From NCBI GenBank assembly GCA_013407085.1, contig JACCGJ010008400.1, positions 1 through 64,000 on the forward strand: a stretch of 64,000 nt of DNA, given 5' to 3'. The translations under genes were made by a program, and so were the position numbers. Positions 56,501-59,149 of this stretch are shown here, piece after piece; within the stretch, counting starts at the first letter, position 1; each line of letters begins with the position of its first letter. Below the pieces are notes generated by a model. That model was not told the DNA's origin. It worked only from the letters and a program-made list of their open reading frames with translations, and ran no database searches. This DNA comes from Atriophallophorus winterbourni. Its lineage: Eukaryota > Platyhelminthes > Trematoda > Plagiorchiida > Microphallidae.

Positions 56501-57824
56501 ATATATGTCTACAGGCCAACAGATTGTTAGTTATCTTTCGAAGAATATTTGGAAGATTCTCGCTGGTAACGCTACCAAGGATAATGAACGTCTACCTTCG
56601 CCCTACGATGGAATATGCGGTAGAGGCCTGGGCTCCTTGGCTGCGAAAAGATATTGCTCTCTTTGATACAATCTATCACAGACCAACAAAGTTCGTGATG
56701 GGTCTTAACAATGTTCCACACACCGAAAAATCGCGACGTCTAGGTCAATGTGATTTTACCCAAAGGAGGATACGACGCCATATCATTCTGAACTATAAAA
56801 TTGTCTACCAAGGGACATCCACTAAAACACTTGCTTAATTTGTTTGATGGGAAAGTGACGCGCGGACATACCTTATCCCTTTACGTCCCAAGTTCCCGTA
56901 TTGATTGTCGCCGTACGTACTATATTTCTTTGGAATTCCATACCTCAGCATGTTTTGGATTCCCCTTGCCTGGCGGTGTTTTAAGCGAAATTGGACTTAC
57001 ACATGCAAAGAATATCATTAGTGAGCCTTAAATTTGATATTCTCTATTCCTCTTATACTATTATATTTTTCACATTTTCATTCATACCTTCATCTTGTGG
57101 TGTTGTAAAGTATTAATTTTTTAACCATAAATCCTTGAATGCTGAAAATTTTGTCAATTAAATTGTGGACTAACCGTGTACTTCAACTCTCATCCAAGTT
57201 TGCATCAACAATTCCTATACTTGTCTGGTTCATGTTTCCAGAGTAACCGACAAAACAGCGTTTATGCGCATACTTCGTCGTACACGAGGGTCTGAAGCTG
57301 TTCTCAGCATGTGTCTGGGAAGGCCGTTGCCTAGAGCGCGCACATTATCCGGACCAAGTGCAACTGCTCAACCTTCAGATCGTGAGTTTCCATTAATTTT
57401 AATCTTTTTGATGTTTTACAATCGTCAGTTTTTTTACTAATTTCTCTCAAGTTCTGTTAATTTACGTTTCGTCGCTTGCTGAACTTGGAATACGATAGTC
57501 AATATAAACCTCAAACTATTTCTTTTGATAGTTAATGTTTTAGTAGAAAATTTTCTCAGCTAGGTTGCCAATCGATATAATTTTACCGTTTGATTTCGTT
57601 TCACGTTCCTTTCTAAGTGCTGCCTGATGCATTGTACTTGTATCATTGAGATATTCTTTCATGTCATTCTGATATTTTCAAGCATTTGTATTCTTCATTA
57701 ATCCTTATTCCCTGTCTTCCTTTCAGTGGGTTATGCCTTCTCCCAAGAGGAACACGGTGTCGTCCGACAAAGTGATCTGATCCGTGCCTACGATTCTACA
57801 CGCCGCAAACCAGAGGGTCAATAA
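11499..57824 (+). CDS. ATP8A: P4-ATPase phospholipid flippase, ATP8A class (whole gene, spliced)
   Basis: This gene encodes a P-type ATPase that moves aminophospholipids (phosphatidylserine and phosphatidylethanolamine in the known ATP8A family) from the outer to the cytosolic leaflet, normally with a CDC50/TMEM30 partner. Thirty exons were traced by protein similarity and GT-AG sites, and all phases match except that the exon 24 call is tentative. The joined product is about 1,148 residues. Landmarks: the N-terminal ST(T)KYN and [11 protein letters not shown] with TM1-2, DGET in the actuator domain, TM3, PISL in TM4, DKTGT (Asp near residue 388), KGA in the N-domain, TGDK, GDGAND, and TM5-10 with a FSQEE C-tail motif typical of ATP8A autoregulation. 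Introns carry most of the window's retroposons. The true start may lie in an upstream exon not found here. Confidence 0.93.
11629..11728 (+). CDS. ATP8A: Flippase exon 2 (TM1 entry)
   Basis: Reads (S)[33 protein letters not shown]. This is the highly conserved P4-ATPase block leading into TM1. It is preceded by a 32-nt intron and followed by a 30-nt one; both have GT and AG. Confidence 0.92.
11759..11857 (+). CDS. ATP8A: Flippase exon 3 (TM2)
   Basis: Reads [20 protein letters not shown] then [13 protein letters not shown], the TM1-TM2 turn and TM2. 33 codons, phase 0 on both sides. Confidence 0.93.
11892..11937 (+). CDS. ATP8A: Flippase exon 4 (short)
   Basis: 46 nt: [15 protein letters not shown] plus one base. 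Matches the KRHKADRAVN stretch entering the actuator domain. Preceded by a 34-nt intron; followed by a 2.1-kb intron that holds a CR1-like relic and a SINE. Confidence 0.9.
12420..12790 (-). pseudogene. CR1-like LINE C-terminal relic in intron 4
   Basis: On the minus strand [13 protein letters not shown] and, after a shift, [19 protein letters not shown] can be read. These match the C-terminal RT-associated block of the CR1-like element at 62.6-63.8 kb (LESEQRLATRM, LDLFSLRRRGLRGDLI). Stops and shifts are frequent, so this is an old fragment. Confidence 0.65.
13687..13793 (-). repeat. SINE-like retroposon, 5'-truncated copy
   Basis: Keeps only the tail half of the repeat (on the + strand: GAAAGCACAAGCCTGATCC...). 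Flanked by a perfect 13-bp duplication CTAGGTTGAATTT (13674-13686 and 13794-13806). The simple tail here is GAAT-type, next to the GAAAGC end, as expected of a retroposon 3' end. Confidence 0.85.
14033..14217 (+). CDS. ATP8A: Flippase exon 5 (actuator domain, DGET)
   Basis: Reads [60 protein letters not shown] (14188-14199) holds the Glu that drives dephosphorylation in P4-ATPases. The preceding exon supplies the first base of the Val codon. Phase 0 at the end. Confidence 0.97.
14334..14461 (+). CDS. ATP8A: Flippase exon 6 (actuator domain)
   Basis: Reads [40 protein letters not shown]. Matches the actuator domain after LKIRQ. Acceptor CAG before 14334; donor GTAAGT after 14461. Confidence 0.95.
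14558..14628 (+). CDS. ATP8A: Flippase exon 7 (actuator domain end)
   Basis: Reads [20 protein letters not shown] then WVFG. The LLLRGxxLxNTxW motif is conserved across P4-ATPases. The intron before it is 96 nt. Confidence 0.95.
14728..14785 (+). repeat. SINE tail fragment
   Basis: Contains GGATAAGGCTTGTGCTTTCAT followed by tail CATACATACAT, the 3' end of the SINE family in sense orientation. Very short copy, so confidence is moderate. Confidence 0.5.
14950..15047 (+). CDS. ATP8A: Flippase exon 8 (lead into TM3)
   Basis: Reads [33 protein letters not shown]. Matches VVYTGHDTKLMxNS in animal ATP8A. Ends in phase 0; followed by the 7.4-kb intron 8 with LINE A and LINE B. Confidence 0.95.
15353..15869 (+). 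mobile_element. LINE A, 5'-truncated 3' fragment
   Basis: Nearly identical to the C-terminal part of LINE A at 21.0-21.5 kb: [71 protein letters not shown]. Truncated at both ends relative to that copy. It lies directly before a SINE. Confidence 0.85.
15899..16131 (-). repeat. SINE-like retroposon, full-length copy
   Basis: About 233 bp, flanked by the 9-bp duplication AAGGTCAAT (15890-15898 and 16132-16140). On the + strand it starts GGTATGGTATGAAAGCACAA and ends near GCACATCCATGC. On its own sense strand (minus) it has a head GTGCAACCGTGCAGC and ends GGCTTGTGCTTTCAT plus a CATA-like tail. No clear tRNA cloverleaf or pol III boxes were recognised. Confidence 0.88.
16375..17666 (+). pseudogene. 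LINE A endonuclease domain
   Basis: Two frames cover an APE-like endonuclease: [50 protein letters not shown], then after a break at 17038, [19 protein letters not shown] and DSDHALVRC. The final SDHxLV block is the catalytic His region. The usual GDFNA block is damaged (VLPDWVA). It would nick target DNA in an active element. Confidence 0.8.
17783..18840 (+). pseudogene. LINE A reverse transcriptase domain
   Basis: Reads [34 protein letters not shown], then, after a shift, [40 protein letters not shown] and [12 protein letters not shown]. The YADD catalytic site is at 18685-18696. It continues into [12 protein letters not shown] and a stop. Frame breaks near 18.18 kb make it non-functional. 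Confidence 0.85.
18900..20776 (-). mobile_element. LINE B nested in LINE A, internally deleted
   Basis: The insertion is flanked by the 12-bp duplication CGGTAGTTGTAT (18888-18899 and 20777-20788). Read on the minus strand it has a 5' leader (20776-20290), an endonuclease frame (20287-19250), and then a short RT remnant with DYADDI (about 19110-19090) before its 3' end near 18900. Most of the RT is missing, so an internal deletion joined endonuclease to the RT palm. It must be younger than LINE A. Its 5' leader is shared with the short elements at 33.6 and 41.5 kb. Confidence 0.85.
19250..20287 (-). CDS. LINE B endonuclease (open frame)
   Basis: 345 residues in one open frame. It has the APE endonuclease blocks: [82 protein letters not shown] and [15 protein letters not shown]. 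Catalytic GDLNA, QIDY and DHxLV are kept. The downstream RT is mostly deleted, so this copy cannot retrotranspose by itself, though the nuclease could still fold if expressed. Confidence 0.85.
   Translation of the reverse strand: MMMSQRISQFSATAFPRRDAPLALPAARVKSKLAGAINIRKEFYLGCWNVRTLLDVGSQAITMRSLLDYQVDVACLSEVRLPGHGSKSIKVPGVDRTYWLFYSGPEDGSGQHGVAIALSDHAKQALMSWMPVSPRIAMVRLRGHPLNITVVSVYAPTLSADQTTKDDVYKQLQFVVDRVAGNDVLVVAGDLNARKGSADFATNRILGKFGLGQRCANGDRLIEFAAYNHLCVCNTKFQNPKKHLVTWYSNDGRTANQIDYVLIRARWMSSVLDGRSYRGAETGNASGTDHTLVRAKLRLRLLNRQRKTPRKRLNLEALGNPAQRKKLIDDIAERLDGSDASVKQQ
20789..21437 (+). pseudogene. LINE A C-terminal region
   Basis: Reads [76 protein letters not shown] and ends shortly after [10 protein letters not shown]. 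This is the RT thumb and C-terminal part common to this LINE type, continuous with the RT at 18.84 kb once LINE B is removed. Confidence 0.85.
21721..22418. other. End of intron 8, no feature seen
   Basis: AT-rich sequence between the LINE A tail and exon 9. Open stretches on both strands have no recognisable domain. Ends in an acceptor TTATTTAG. Confidence 0.5.
22419..22527 (+). CDS. ATP8A: Flippase exon 9 (TM3)
   Basis: Reads [20 protein letters not shown] then [16 protein letters not shown], the third membrane helix and the short outer loop with the WYL motif. Ends one base into a codon, the phase that both M4 exons accept. Confidence 0.93.
23185..23312 (+). CDS. ATP8A: Flippase exon 10a (TM4, alternative version 1)
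   Basis: 128 nt. With the G from exon 9 it reads [47 protein letters not shown] (23250-23261) is the P4-ATPase TM4 motif near the lipid path. Acceptor TTTCGCAG, donor GTAAGT. It enters at phase 1 and leaves at phase 0, exactly as exon 10b. It ends in Arg where family members usually have Trp before DLDM. Confidence 0.88.
23665..23795 (+). CDS. ATP8A: Flippase exon 10b (TM4, alternative version 2)
   Basis: 131 nt. With the G from exon 9 it reads [48 protein letters not shown] lies at 23733-23744. Acceptor TTGTTTTAG; donor GTCAGT, weaker than that of 10a. The ending ISW+DLDM is the usual family form (INWDLDM). About 17 of 29 residues around PISL match exon 10a. Same phases as 10a, so each can replace the other but not be joined to it. 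Confidence 0.88.
24223..24333 (+). repeat. SINE-like retroposon, 5'-truncated
   Basis: Tail half of the family in sense orientation: TTGGCCTAGGCAACCTGACA... ending TTTGTGCCTTCATACATACATACAT. Diverged and truncated on the head side. Confidence 0.75.
24531..24608 (+). CDS. ATP8A: Flippase exon 11
   Basis: 26 codons: [26 protein letters not shown]. Matches the cytosolic stretch after TM4 leading to the phosphorylation site. Phase 0 on both sides, so it joins either exon 10a or 10b. Confidence 0.97.
25588..25676 (+). CDS. ATP8A: Flippase exon 12 (phosphorylation site DKTGT)
   Basis: Reads [29 protein letters not shown]. The Asp codon at 25606-25608 is the residue phosphorylated by ATP. Two bases carry over to exon 13. 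Confidence 0.97.
25765..25830 (-). repeat. SINE tail fragment, degenerate
   Basis: GTATGTGTGAAATCACAAGTC and scattered matches to the tail half of the family. Heavily diverged. Confidence 0.5.
26958..27611 (-). pseudogene. LINE C reverse transcriptase
   Basis: Reads [40 protein letters not shown] and [13 protein letters not shown]. The catalytic box reads FANDA where FADDA is expected, so one of the two Asp residues is changed. Upstream frame breaks separate it from the endonuclease. Confidence 0.8.
28222..29013 (-). pseudogene. LINE C endonuclease
   Basis: The N-terminal block (28747-29013) and the middle (28562-28765) are in different frames, then 28222-28446 covers the [13 protein letters not shown] end with the catalytic SDH/TNH His. 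All blocks keep APE order. Non-functional because of shifts. Confidence 0.75.
29291..30754. other. Intron 12, no feature seen
   Basis: Between LINE C and the SINE pair. AT-rich, with short open stretches (29382-29585, 30407-30673) that show no domain and no match to the missing flippase segments. Confidence 0.45.
30755..30860 (-). repeat. SINE-like retroposon, truncated (left arm of inverted pair)
   Basis: On the + strand: GTATGTATGTATGAAAGCAC... to GCCCAGGCCTAGGCACATC. Followed at once by a copy in the opposite orientation. Confidence 0.82.
30861..31085 (+). repeat. SINE-like retroposon (right arm of inverted pair)
   Basis: Starts TACGGATGTGCAATCGTGCAG and runs to AACCTAACAGTATCTTAGCC and a shortened tail near TTTCATACAT. 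Has a small deletion after CCCACGTG. Confidence 0.8.
31412..31516 (-). repeat. SINE-like retroposon, 5'-truncated
   Basis: On the + strand: GTATGCTTGAAAGCCTAAGC... to GCCCGGGCCTAGACAGCTATG. It lies 185 bp upstream of exon 13. Confidence 0.8.
31702..31877 (+). CDS. ATP8A: Flippase exon 13 (start of N-domain)
   Basis: Reads (G)[66 protein letters not shown] and YQASSPDE are conserved N-domain landmarks. The start at 31702 was chosen because the AG at 31700-31701 gives the right phase after exon 12; a different acceptor or one extra small exon is possible. The stretch after exon 12 is shorter than in vertebrate ATP8A. Confidence 0.8.
31878..32592. other. Intron 13, no feature seen
   Basis: No repeat copy or domain recognised. 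The open stretch 32181-32498 has no known motif. Confidence 0.45.
32593..32675 (+). CDS. ATP8A: Flippase exon 14 (N-domain)
   Basis: Reads [28 protein letters not shown]. The first two codon bases complete the Asp of SSPDEAALV. The GFVFTxRTP stretch is typical of the ATP8A N-domain. Confidence 0.95.
32676..33544. other. First part of intron 14, no feature seen
   Basis: Plain intron sequence. No domain or repeat copy recognised before the SINE at 33.55 kb. Confidence 0.45.
33545..34072 (-). repeat. SINE tail copy split by a later insertion
   Basis: The left part (GTGTGAAAGCACAAGCCTGA... to CAGTCATAGACTG, 33545-33601) and the right part (CAGTCATAGACTGCACGTAC from 34050) are one SINE copy separated by the 448-bp element below. 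Confidence 0.8.
33602..34049 (-). mobile_element. Short element with LINE B-type 5' end
   Basis: Flanked by the 13-bp duplication CAGTCATAGACTG (33589-33601 and 34050-34062). On the minus strand it begins GGTTCCCAATGTTGTCACAG and shares about 270 bp of leader with LINE B (20.5-20.78 kb) and the 41.5-kb element. Its far end differs (on the + strand, ACTTACTTGACTTAATCCC). It has no coding capacity of its own. This looks like a non-autonomous element using LINE B-type machinery. Confidence 0.8.
34192..34311 (+). CDS. ATP8A: Flippase exon 15 (N-domain, KGA)
   Basis: 40 codons: [40 protein letters not shown]. EFTSxRKRMxVVVR and KGA (34303-34311) form the ATP-binding pocket in P-type ATPases. Confidence 0.97.
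34312..34865. other. First part of intron 15, no feature seen
   Basis: No domain or repeat recognised between exon 15 and the SINE pair at 34.87 kb. Confidence 0.45.
34866..34934 (-). repeat. SINE-like retroposon, strongly 5'-truncated
   Basis: Only about 69 bp of the tail end, from TATGTTTGAAAGCACAAGCC to CACGTGGGCT. It sits tandem with a full-length copy; the second copy probably inserted into the simple-repeat tail zone. Confidence 0.8.
34935..35172 (-). repeat. SINE-like retroposon, full-length copy
   Basis: Starts with a GTATGTATGATGTATG tail (on the + strand) and runs through GCCCTGGCCTAGACAGATATG and CTCACTACCGTTGGCCAATC to GATTGCATATCCGTGCA. One of the best preserved copies. Confidence 0.87.
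35173..36800 (-). mobile_element. SR2-like (RTE clade) LINE, internally deleted
   Basis: On the minus strand the endonuclease start is [13 protein letters not shown] and [16 protein letters not shown] with [14 protein letters not shown] and GVALMLSKS (36.68-36.40 kb). A middle part to about 35.9 kb is decayed. Then the frame 35909-35274 opens with [52 protein letters not shown] and [18 protein letters not shown]. The RT fingers and much of the palm are absent, so an internal deletion joined endonuclease to the catalytic region. FADN replaces FADD. The wording matches SR2 of schistosomes as I remember it. Confidence 0.82.
36911..37143 (+). repeat. SINE-like retroposon, full-length copy
   Basis: Sense orientation from GCATGGATGTGCAATCGTGC to CAAGCTTGTGCTTTCATACC with an ATACC-type tail. 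It separates the SR2-like and CR1-like relics. Confidence 0.87.
37144..38470 (+). mobile_element. CR1-like LINE fragment (endonuclease and RT start)
   Basis: The endonuclease reads [26 protein letters not shown] and [11 protein letters not shown] (37.15-37.53 kb). The RT N-terminal part (38069-38470) reads [60 protein letters not shown]. It breaks off before the catalytic box and about 150 bp before exon 16. Frameshifts occur between the blocks. Confidence 0.78.
38617..38701 (+). CDS. ATP8A: Flippase exon 16 (N-domain)
   Basis: Reads [28 protein letters not shown]. Follows KGA directly, as in KGADTVIYDRL of the family. Acceptor CTTCAG, donor GTACGT; ends at phase 1. Confidence 0.95.
38702..39240. 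other. Intron 16, part without features
   Basis: No repeat or domain recognised before the SINE at 39251. Confidence 0.45.
39251..39495 (+). repeat. SINE-like retroposon, full-length, clean target duplication
   Basis: 245 bp flanked by TACTGCTGAG (39241-39250 and 39496-39505). Runs from CCGGATGTGCAATCGTGCAG to GGCTTGTGCTTTCATACCAT. This copy defines both ends of the family well. Confidence 0.9.
39873..40012 (+). CDS. ATP8A: Flippase exon 17 (N-domain to P-domain)
   Basis: Reads [47 protein letters not shown]. GLRTLCxA is invariant in the family. Donor GTGATT. Confidence 0.96.
40141..40250 (-). repeat. SINE-like retroposon, truncated (inverted pair)
   Basis: On the + strand: TGGTATGGTATGAATGATTG AGAGCACAAG, to GCCCAGGCCTAGACAGGT. 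Only the tail half is present. It is followed 8 bp later by an opposite-facing copy. Confidence 0.82.
40259..40353 (+). repeat. SINE-like retroposon, truncated (inverted pair)
   Basis: Sense orientation, GCAACAGGCCTGGGCAACCT to GGCTTGTGTTTTCACATC, flanked by ATCCACAG (40251-40258 and 40354-40361). Its transcript could pair with the neighbouring copy. Confidence 0.82.
40362..41161. other. Second part of intron 17, no feature seen
   Basis: No domain or repeat recognised. The open stretches 40517-40741 (-) and 40524-40754 (+) overlap each other and have no known motif. Confidence 0.45.
41162..41300 (+). CDS. ATP8A: Flippase exon 18 (P-domain, TGDK)
   Basis: Reads [46 protein letters not shown]. 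TGDKxETA (from 41267) is the hinge motif of the P-domain. Acceptor TTTTAG; ends at phase 1. Confidence 0.98.
41500..42045 (-). mobile_element. Short element with LINE B-type 5' end (second copy)
   Basis: 546 bp flanked by ATGTTTGTATGTA (41487-41499 and 42046-42058). From about 41.56 to 42.045 kb it matches the LINE B leader (20.30-20.776 kb): CCCCAGCACCAC, AAGGCAGCAGGGAGTTG, TTTTCTCCCGAAGCCTTTCC, CGCCCCTTCTCCTGT, TATGACAACCTTTGGA. There is no endonuclease frame. It inserted into the simple-repeat tail of a SINE copy. Confidence 0.82.
42059..42152 (-). repeat. SINE-like retroposon, truncated
   Basis: On the + strand: TTGATGATCAAGCCTTATCT then GGCAAAGTGCCGCACAGTCA, to TGTTGTCCAGGC. Its tail was the target of the short element on its left. 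Confidence 0.78.
42564..42718 (+). CDS. ATP8A: Flippase exon 19 (P-domain)
   Basis: Reads [52 protein letters not shown]. The xSCxLL and LALIxDGxxL patterns fit the family. Phase 0 at the end. Confidence 0.95.
42766..43001 (+). repeat. SINE-like retroposon, full-length copy
   Basis: From GCACGGATATGCAATCGTGC to CAGGCTTTTGCGTTCATACC. Lies 48 bp after exon 19. A 12-bp CTGTTCTTTTTT stretch replaces the usual middle C-rich segment; the 49.4-kb copy shares it, so they may form a subfamily. Confidence 0.85.
43275..43764. mobile_element. piggyBac-like MITE in intron 19
   Basis: 490 bp between two TTAA sites (43271-43274 and 43765-43768). The ends are inverted: CCCTTTCAGGACGGAT at the left and, on the other strand, CCCTTTCATGCCTGAT at the right (12 of the first 17 bases agree, 8 in a row). 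Inside, small palindromes GATGTAACC...GGTTACAT recur (near 43289, 43640 and 43701). There is no coding capacity. TTAA targets and CCC-starting ends are typical of piggyBac-type elements, so this is inferred to be a non-autonomous relative. Confidence 0.75.
43769..44141. other. End of intron 19, no feature seen
   Basis: No domain recognised. One more ATGTAACC occurs near 43797, outside the MITE, which may be chance. Confidence 0.45.
44142..44224 (+). CDS. ATP8A: Flippase exon 20 (P-domain)
   Basis: Reads [28 protein letters not shown]. Matches the FLDLALSCKAVICCRVSP stretch. The last Arg codon is split with exon 21. Confidence 0.96.
44869..45079 (+). repeat. SINE-like retroposon (tail-to-tail pair, left)
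   Basis: Sense copy, head slightly shortened, from CAGTACTTATGTGCTGTGCG to CAGGCTTGTTCTTTCATACC. Meets the next copy through a shared TATG-rich stretch. Confidence 0.82.
45080..45328 (-). repeat. SINE-like retroposon, diverged (tail-to-tail pair, right)
   Basis: Begins with ATGTATGTATCTATGTATGC and ATATGAGATCACAAGCCTGA, ends near GATTGCATATCCATGCAC. Has an internal deletion of the GGTTGCCC region. Confidence 0.75.
45476..45584 (+). CDS. ATP8A: Flippase exon 21 (P-domain, GDGAND)
   Basis: Reads [42 protein letters not shown] (45552-45569) binds the catalytic Mg2+. Donor GTAGCT. Confidence 0.98.
46234..46497 (+). CDS. ATP8A: Flippase exon 22 (P-domain end, TM5-TM6)
   Basis: 88 codons: [88 protein letters not shown]. 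HGxWNYNR and FYKN with the TM5 Lys are conserved. Phase 0 on both sides. Confidence 0.98.
46890..47012 (+). repeat. SINE-like retroposon, degenerate
   Basis: Scattered matches in order: GAGAACACGCTGGAATCTCA, GCCCACACG-like and GCGGCACTTTGCATGG. Old copy with lost tail. Confidence 0.55.
47180..47305 (-). repeat. SINE-like retroposon, degenerate
   Basis: On the + strand: CCAGGTCTAGACAGATATG, GGTGTTAGCTGTACAGTACA and TGCATGATTTCACATCAATG. Head half present, tail half eroded. Confidence 0.6.
47590..47712 (+). CDS. ATP8A: Flippase exon 23 (after TM6)
   Basis: Reads [41 protein letters not shown]. FTAxPPxxLGxFDR and YPELY are family signatures. Phase 0 at both ends. Confidence 0.97.
48059..48140 (+). 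CDS. ATP8A: Flippase exon 24, tentative (TM7)
   Basis: Between exons 23 and 25 about 27 residues of TM7 must be encoded. This candidate reads [27 protein letters not shown] plus one base; with the FW pair at the position where ATP8A has LFW. It enters at phase 0 and leaves at phase 1, as both neighbours require. Weak points are a poor acceptor tract, donor GTCTGT and little identity outside FFW. Confidence 0.35.
48141..49135. other. Intron before exon 25, nothing firm
   Basis: Several hydrophobic open stretches (for example 48575-48802) could look like membrane helices but none fits the splice phases. No repeat copies recognised. Confidence 0.4.
49136..49197 (+). CDS. ATP8A: Flippase exon 25 (TM8 entry)
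   Basis: Reads [21 protein letters not shown]. Aligns with the NGxTxxxLLLGNxVYT stretch. Needs one base from the previous exon; phase 0 at the end. Confidence 0.9.
49401..49646 (+). repeat. SINE-like retroposon, full-length copy
   Basis: From CACGGATGTGCAATCGTGCA to CAGGCTTGTGTTTTCATACA with a (CATA)4-type tail. Shares the TTTCCTGTTCTTTC middle with the 42.8-kb copy. Confidence 0.87.
49647..49747 (+). mobile_element. LINE A 3' UTR fragment
   Basis: About 100 bp nearly identical to the LINE A 3' end at 21.62-21.72 kb: CTATCTTTTAGGATTTTAC, TTTGTATGGCAGTTAAGC and a GTGATGATGATGAC tail. A very short 5'-truncated insertion next to the SINE tail. Confidence 0.82.
50340..50405 (-). repeat. SINE tail part, cut off by LINE F
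   Basis: On the + strand GAATTCACAAGGCTGTATGG, AAACAAAGCGTCACAGACTA. This lines up with the tail end of the family. The other part of the same copy resumes at about 52.16 kb beyond LINE F. Confidence 0.55.
50406..52160 (-). mobile_element. LINE F: non-LTR retrotransposon, 5'-truncated
   Basis: On the minus strand it enters within the RT ([37 protein letters not shown]), continues through the RT core and C-terminal domain, and ends past a TAATAATAATAA-type tail near 50.41 kb. No endonuclease is present. It is related to LINE B and A ([23 protein letters not shown]). It appears to have inserted into a SINE copy. Confidence 0.85.
50650..52160 (-). pseudogene. LINE F reverse transcriptase and C-terminal domain
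   Basis: Three frames overlap: 52160-51840 ([38 protein letters not shown]), 51775-51245 ([69 protein letters not shown]) and 51260-50929 ([39 protein letters not shown]). The YADD site is intact. Two frameshifts (near 51.8 and 51.26 kb) inactivate it. Confidence 0.87.
52161..52295 (-). repeat. SINE head part, right of LINE F
   Basis: On the + strand: GCCCAGGCGTAGACAGATAT, GGTCTCCAGTGTG, GCAAACTAATCTAGCATGGTG and GCGAGATCACATAGGTGTGC. This is the other half of the copy at 50.34-50.40 kb. Confidence 0.7.
52519..52683 (+). CDS. ATP8A: Flippase exon 26 (TM8-TM9)
   Basis: 55 codons: [55 protein letters not shown]. VxVCLKAGLExxxWTxxSHxAIWGS is the family pattern. Phase 0 both ends. Confidence 0.97.
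52901..52989 (+). CDS. ATP8A: Flippase exon 27 (TM10)
   Basis: Reads [29 protein letters not shown] plus two bases. Last membrane helix and start of the C-tail (LLxDxxYK in the family). Confidence 0.95.
53212..53313 (+). CDS. ATP8A: Flippase exon 28 (C-tail)
   Basis: Reads [33 protein letters not shown]. Matches KRTxxxTLxEEVxELE of ATP8A. Acceptor ATCCAG; ends two bases into a codon. Confidence 0.93.
53314..53971. other. First part of intron 28, no feature seen
   Basis: Small inverted segments around CCGGTTTCTGGCTGTTTGCC (53.58 kb) and GGCAAACAGCCACAAACCGG (53.69 kb) are near-perfect reverse complements about 20 bases long. No transposon ends were recognised around them. Confidence 0.45.
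53972..54085 (+). repeat. SINE-like retroposon, truncated
   Basis: Tail half in sense orientation: TCCTGGGCAACGTGATAGTA, TGTGCGGCACTTGGGCTGGA, then TTTCATGCAAT. Confidence 0.77.
54607..55345 (-). mobile_element. LINE C 3' fragment
   Basis: The minus strand reads [40 protein letters not shown] (from 54787-55032), and the 3' end is GTCGACCGAAGGAGGCCAAC near 54.61 kb. Better preserved than the 26-kb copy in this part. 5'-truncated. Confidence 0.83.
55784..56019 (+). repeat. SINE-like retroposon, full-length copy
   Basis: 236 bp flanked by ATCGATCG (55776-55783 and 56020-56027). From CACACGCATGTTCAGTCGTG to AGGTTTGTGCTCTCATACAT with a CATA tail. Confidence 0.87.
56380..57030 (+). mobile_element. 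CR1-like LINE C-terminal fragment
   Basis: Reads [69 protein letters not shown] and then, after a shift, [20 protein letters not shown]. This is the RT thumb and C-terminal block of CR1-like elements. 5'-truncated; lies 210 bp upstream of exon 29. Confidence 0.8.
57242..57381 (+). CDS. ATP8A: Flippase exon 29 (C-tail)
   Basis: Reads [47 protein letters not shown] basic, low-complexity tail, as in ATP8A before the regulatory motif. Phases fit exons 28 and 30. Confidence 0.88.
57727..57824 (+). CDS. ATP8A: Flippase exon 30 (C-terminus and stop)
   Basis: Reads [32 protein letters not shown] and stop TAA (57822-57824). GYAFSQxExGxVxQSxxIRAYDTT is the conserved C-terminal block that in ATP8A2 and yeast Drs2 relatives contacts the ATPase domains for autoinhibition. 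This firmly assigns the gene to the ATP8A class. Confidence 0.97.
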
Positions 57825-58714
57825 TGGTGCAACGCCGTTCAATTACTTCGCATTTTAAACGCATTCTTTCGCACCTGCAATTCATTTTGTTGACTTATTC
57901 GGTCCTCGATTCGAACAGTTGACACAGTGTTGACACCAGTCTTGCTACTTTCGGTTTGTTCTCGCATATTTTCCTTTTTGCTACGCCTTTCATACAAATA
58001 ACTTGTGCAGCTCTTCCACGCATTTCTTTTGTGTGTACATGTATGTAATCAGATGTCATGGTGTGCTATTTGATCTTTCCACTGTGTATGCTTACATATA
58101 TTCTATAAGTAAAAATATTCGCAGCATTTGAAGGCTTACAGTGACCAAGATGAAGCATGCTTTTATGCATCATAGATATTTCAGCTTCGTTCACTGACAC
58201 CGATATCGCTAGCATTGACTTTCCTAGGTGAAATGGTTTCATTGGTTTAGTTGGTAGATAGCCTGGCTGAAAATTAATAAAACAGGCGTTAAATTGAAAA
58301 TCGAGAGTTGGGCCTAGGATTATTTACATGACATTGAGTCGCGTTGGACTGGATAGTTTGTCTATTTGGTCAACACCATTGATGAAGTGCTTTCTTACGC
58401 GAGATTATTTTTGATGCGCAAACTCCTGATGAGTTTACTCGTTTAGAAGAAGGCCAACTTAAATTTCTGTTTGGAGAACACAACTTCAACCGGCAAGTTG
58501 GAGAAGAACAAAGTATTATTAGACTGTTAGAAGTTTTAACTTGAAAGTAATGATTAAAGAACCAAACAAGTTCTTTACAAATTTCACATAAAGCTGGATG
58601 ATGTAGCCGTCGCTCTTTTTTGCTGAATCGTGTTTTTTAATGCACAAGTCGCACTTGAAGTTTCATTAGCAAAGCATAATCCGATAACTCTGTTCTTATT
58701 TCCATTGTGTCTAA
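57825..58714. other. 3' flank of flippase gene
   Basis: Likely 3' UTR and intergenic sequence. An AATAAA at 58276-58281 could be its poly(A) signal. Nothing else recognised. Confidence 0.45.
58276..58281 (+). promoter_or_regulatory. Possible poly(A) signal of the flippase gene
   Basis: AATAAA 452 bp after the stop codon. AT-rich context, so a chance match cannot be excluded. Confidence 0.3.
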
Positions 58715-59149
58715 TCAACTGCGCTTGCGTAAGTTTATAGCACACTCAATGAAGCTGTCAAAATGTGGAAATTCCAAATTCTCAAAGTTACCTAAAATTT
58801 CTTCATTTCCGTTTCCCACTGTAGCAGCCTTGCTACAATTATGTAAACAACCTGGTTCAAGTGAACTATAGATTCCCAATGTAGGATCTGCAACTGAAGA
58901 AATTGCAAACAAGCTGAGGTTGTAAGCCAGTTGGCTAACATTGCCATGAATAACCTGTTCAATAACATGTACCCACATACATGTAGATGGGCTTGAACCC
59001 ATTTCTCGGTCAACTTTATTGGCCAAGACATTGCAGCCGTTCATTAGCAAATCTGACTTTTTCCTTAGGATATCCAACGGGTAGATATTAAGCAAACTCA
59101 TACGACTCGCGCTTACCTTGCCTTTCCGGTCAATCACGCTCGCCTTCAA
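58715..59149 (-). CDS. Unrecognised open frame
   Basis: 144 residues with normal-looking composition (CNVLANKVDREMGSSPS, WVHVIEQVIHGNVSQLAYN, FENLEFPHFDSFIEC). No family recognised. On the minus strand a donor-like AAG|GTAAGC lies near its start, so it could be part of a spliced gene, a retained relic or chance. Longest open stretch of the 3' flank before 62 kb. Confidence 0.25.
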   Translation of the reverse strand: MKASVIDRKGKVSASRMSLLNIYPLDILRKKSDLLMNGCNVLANKVDREMGSSPSTCMWVHVIEQVIHGNVSQLAYNLSLFAISSVADPTLGIYSSLEPGCLHNCSKAATVGNGNEEILGNFENLEFPHFDSFIECAINLRKRS

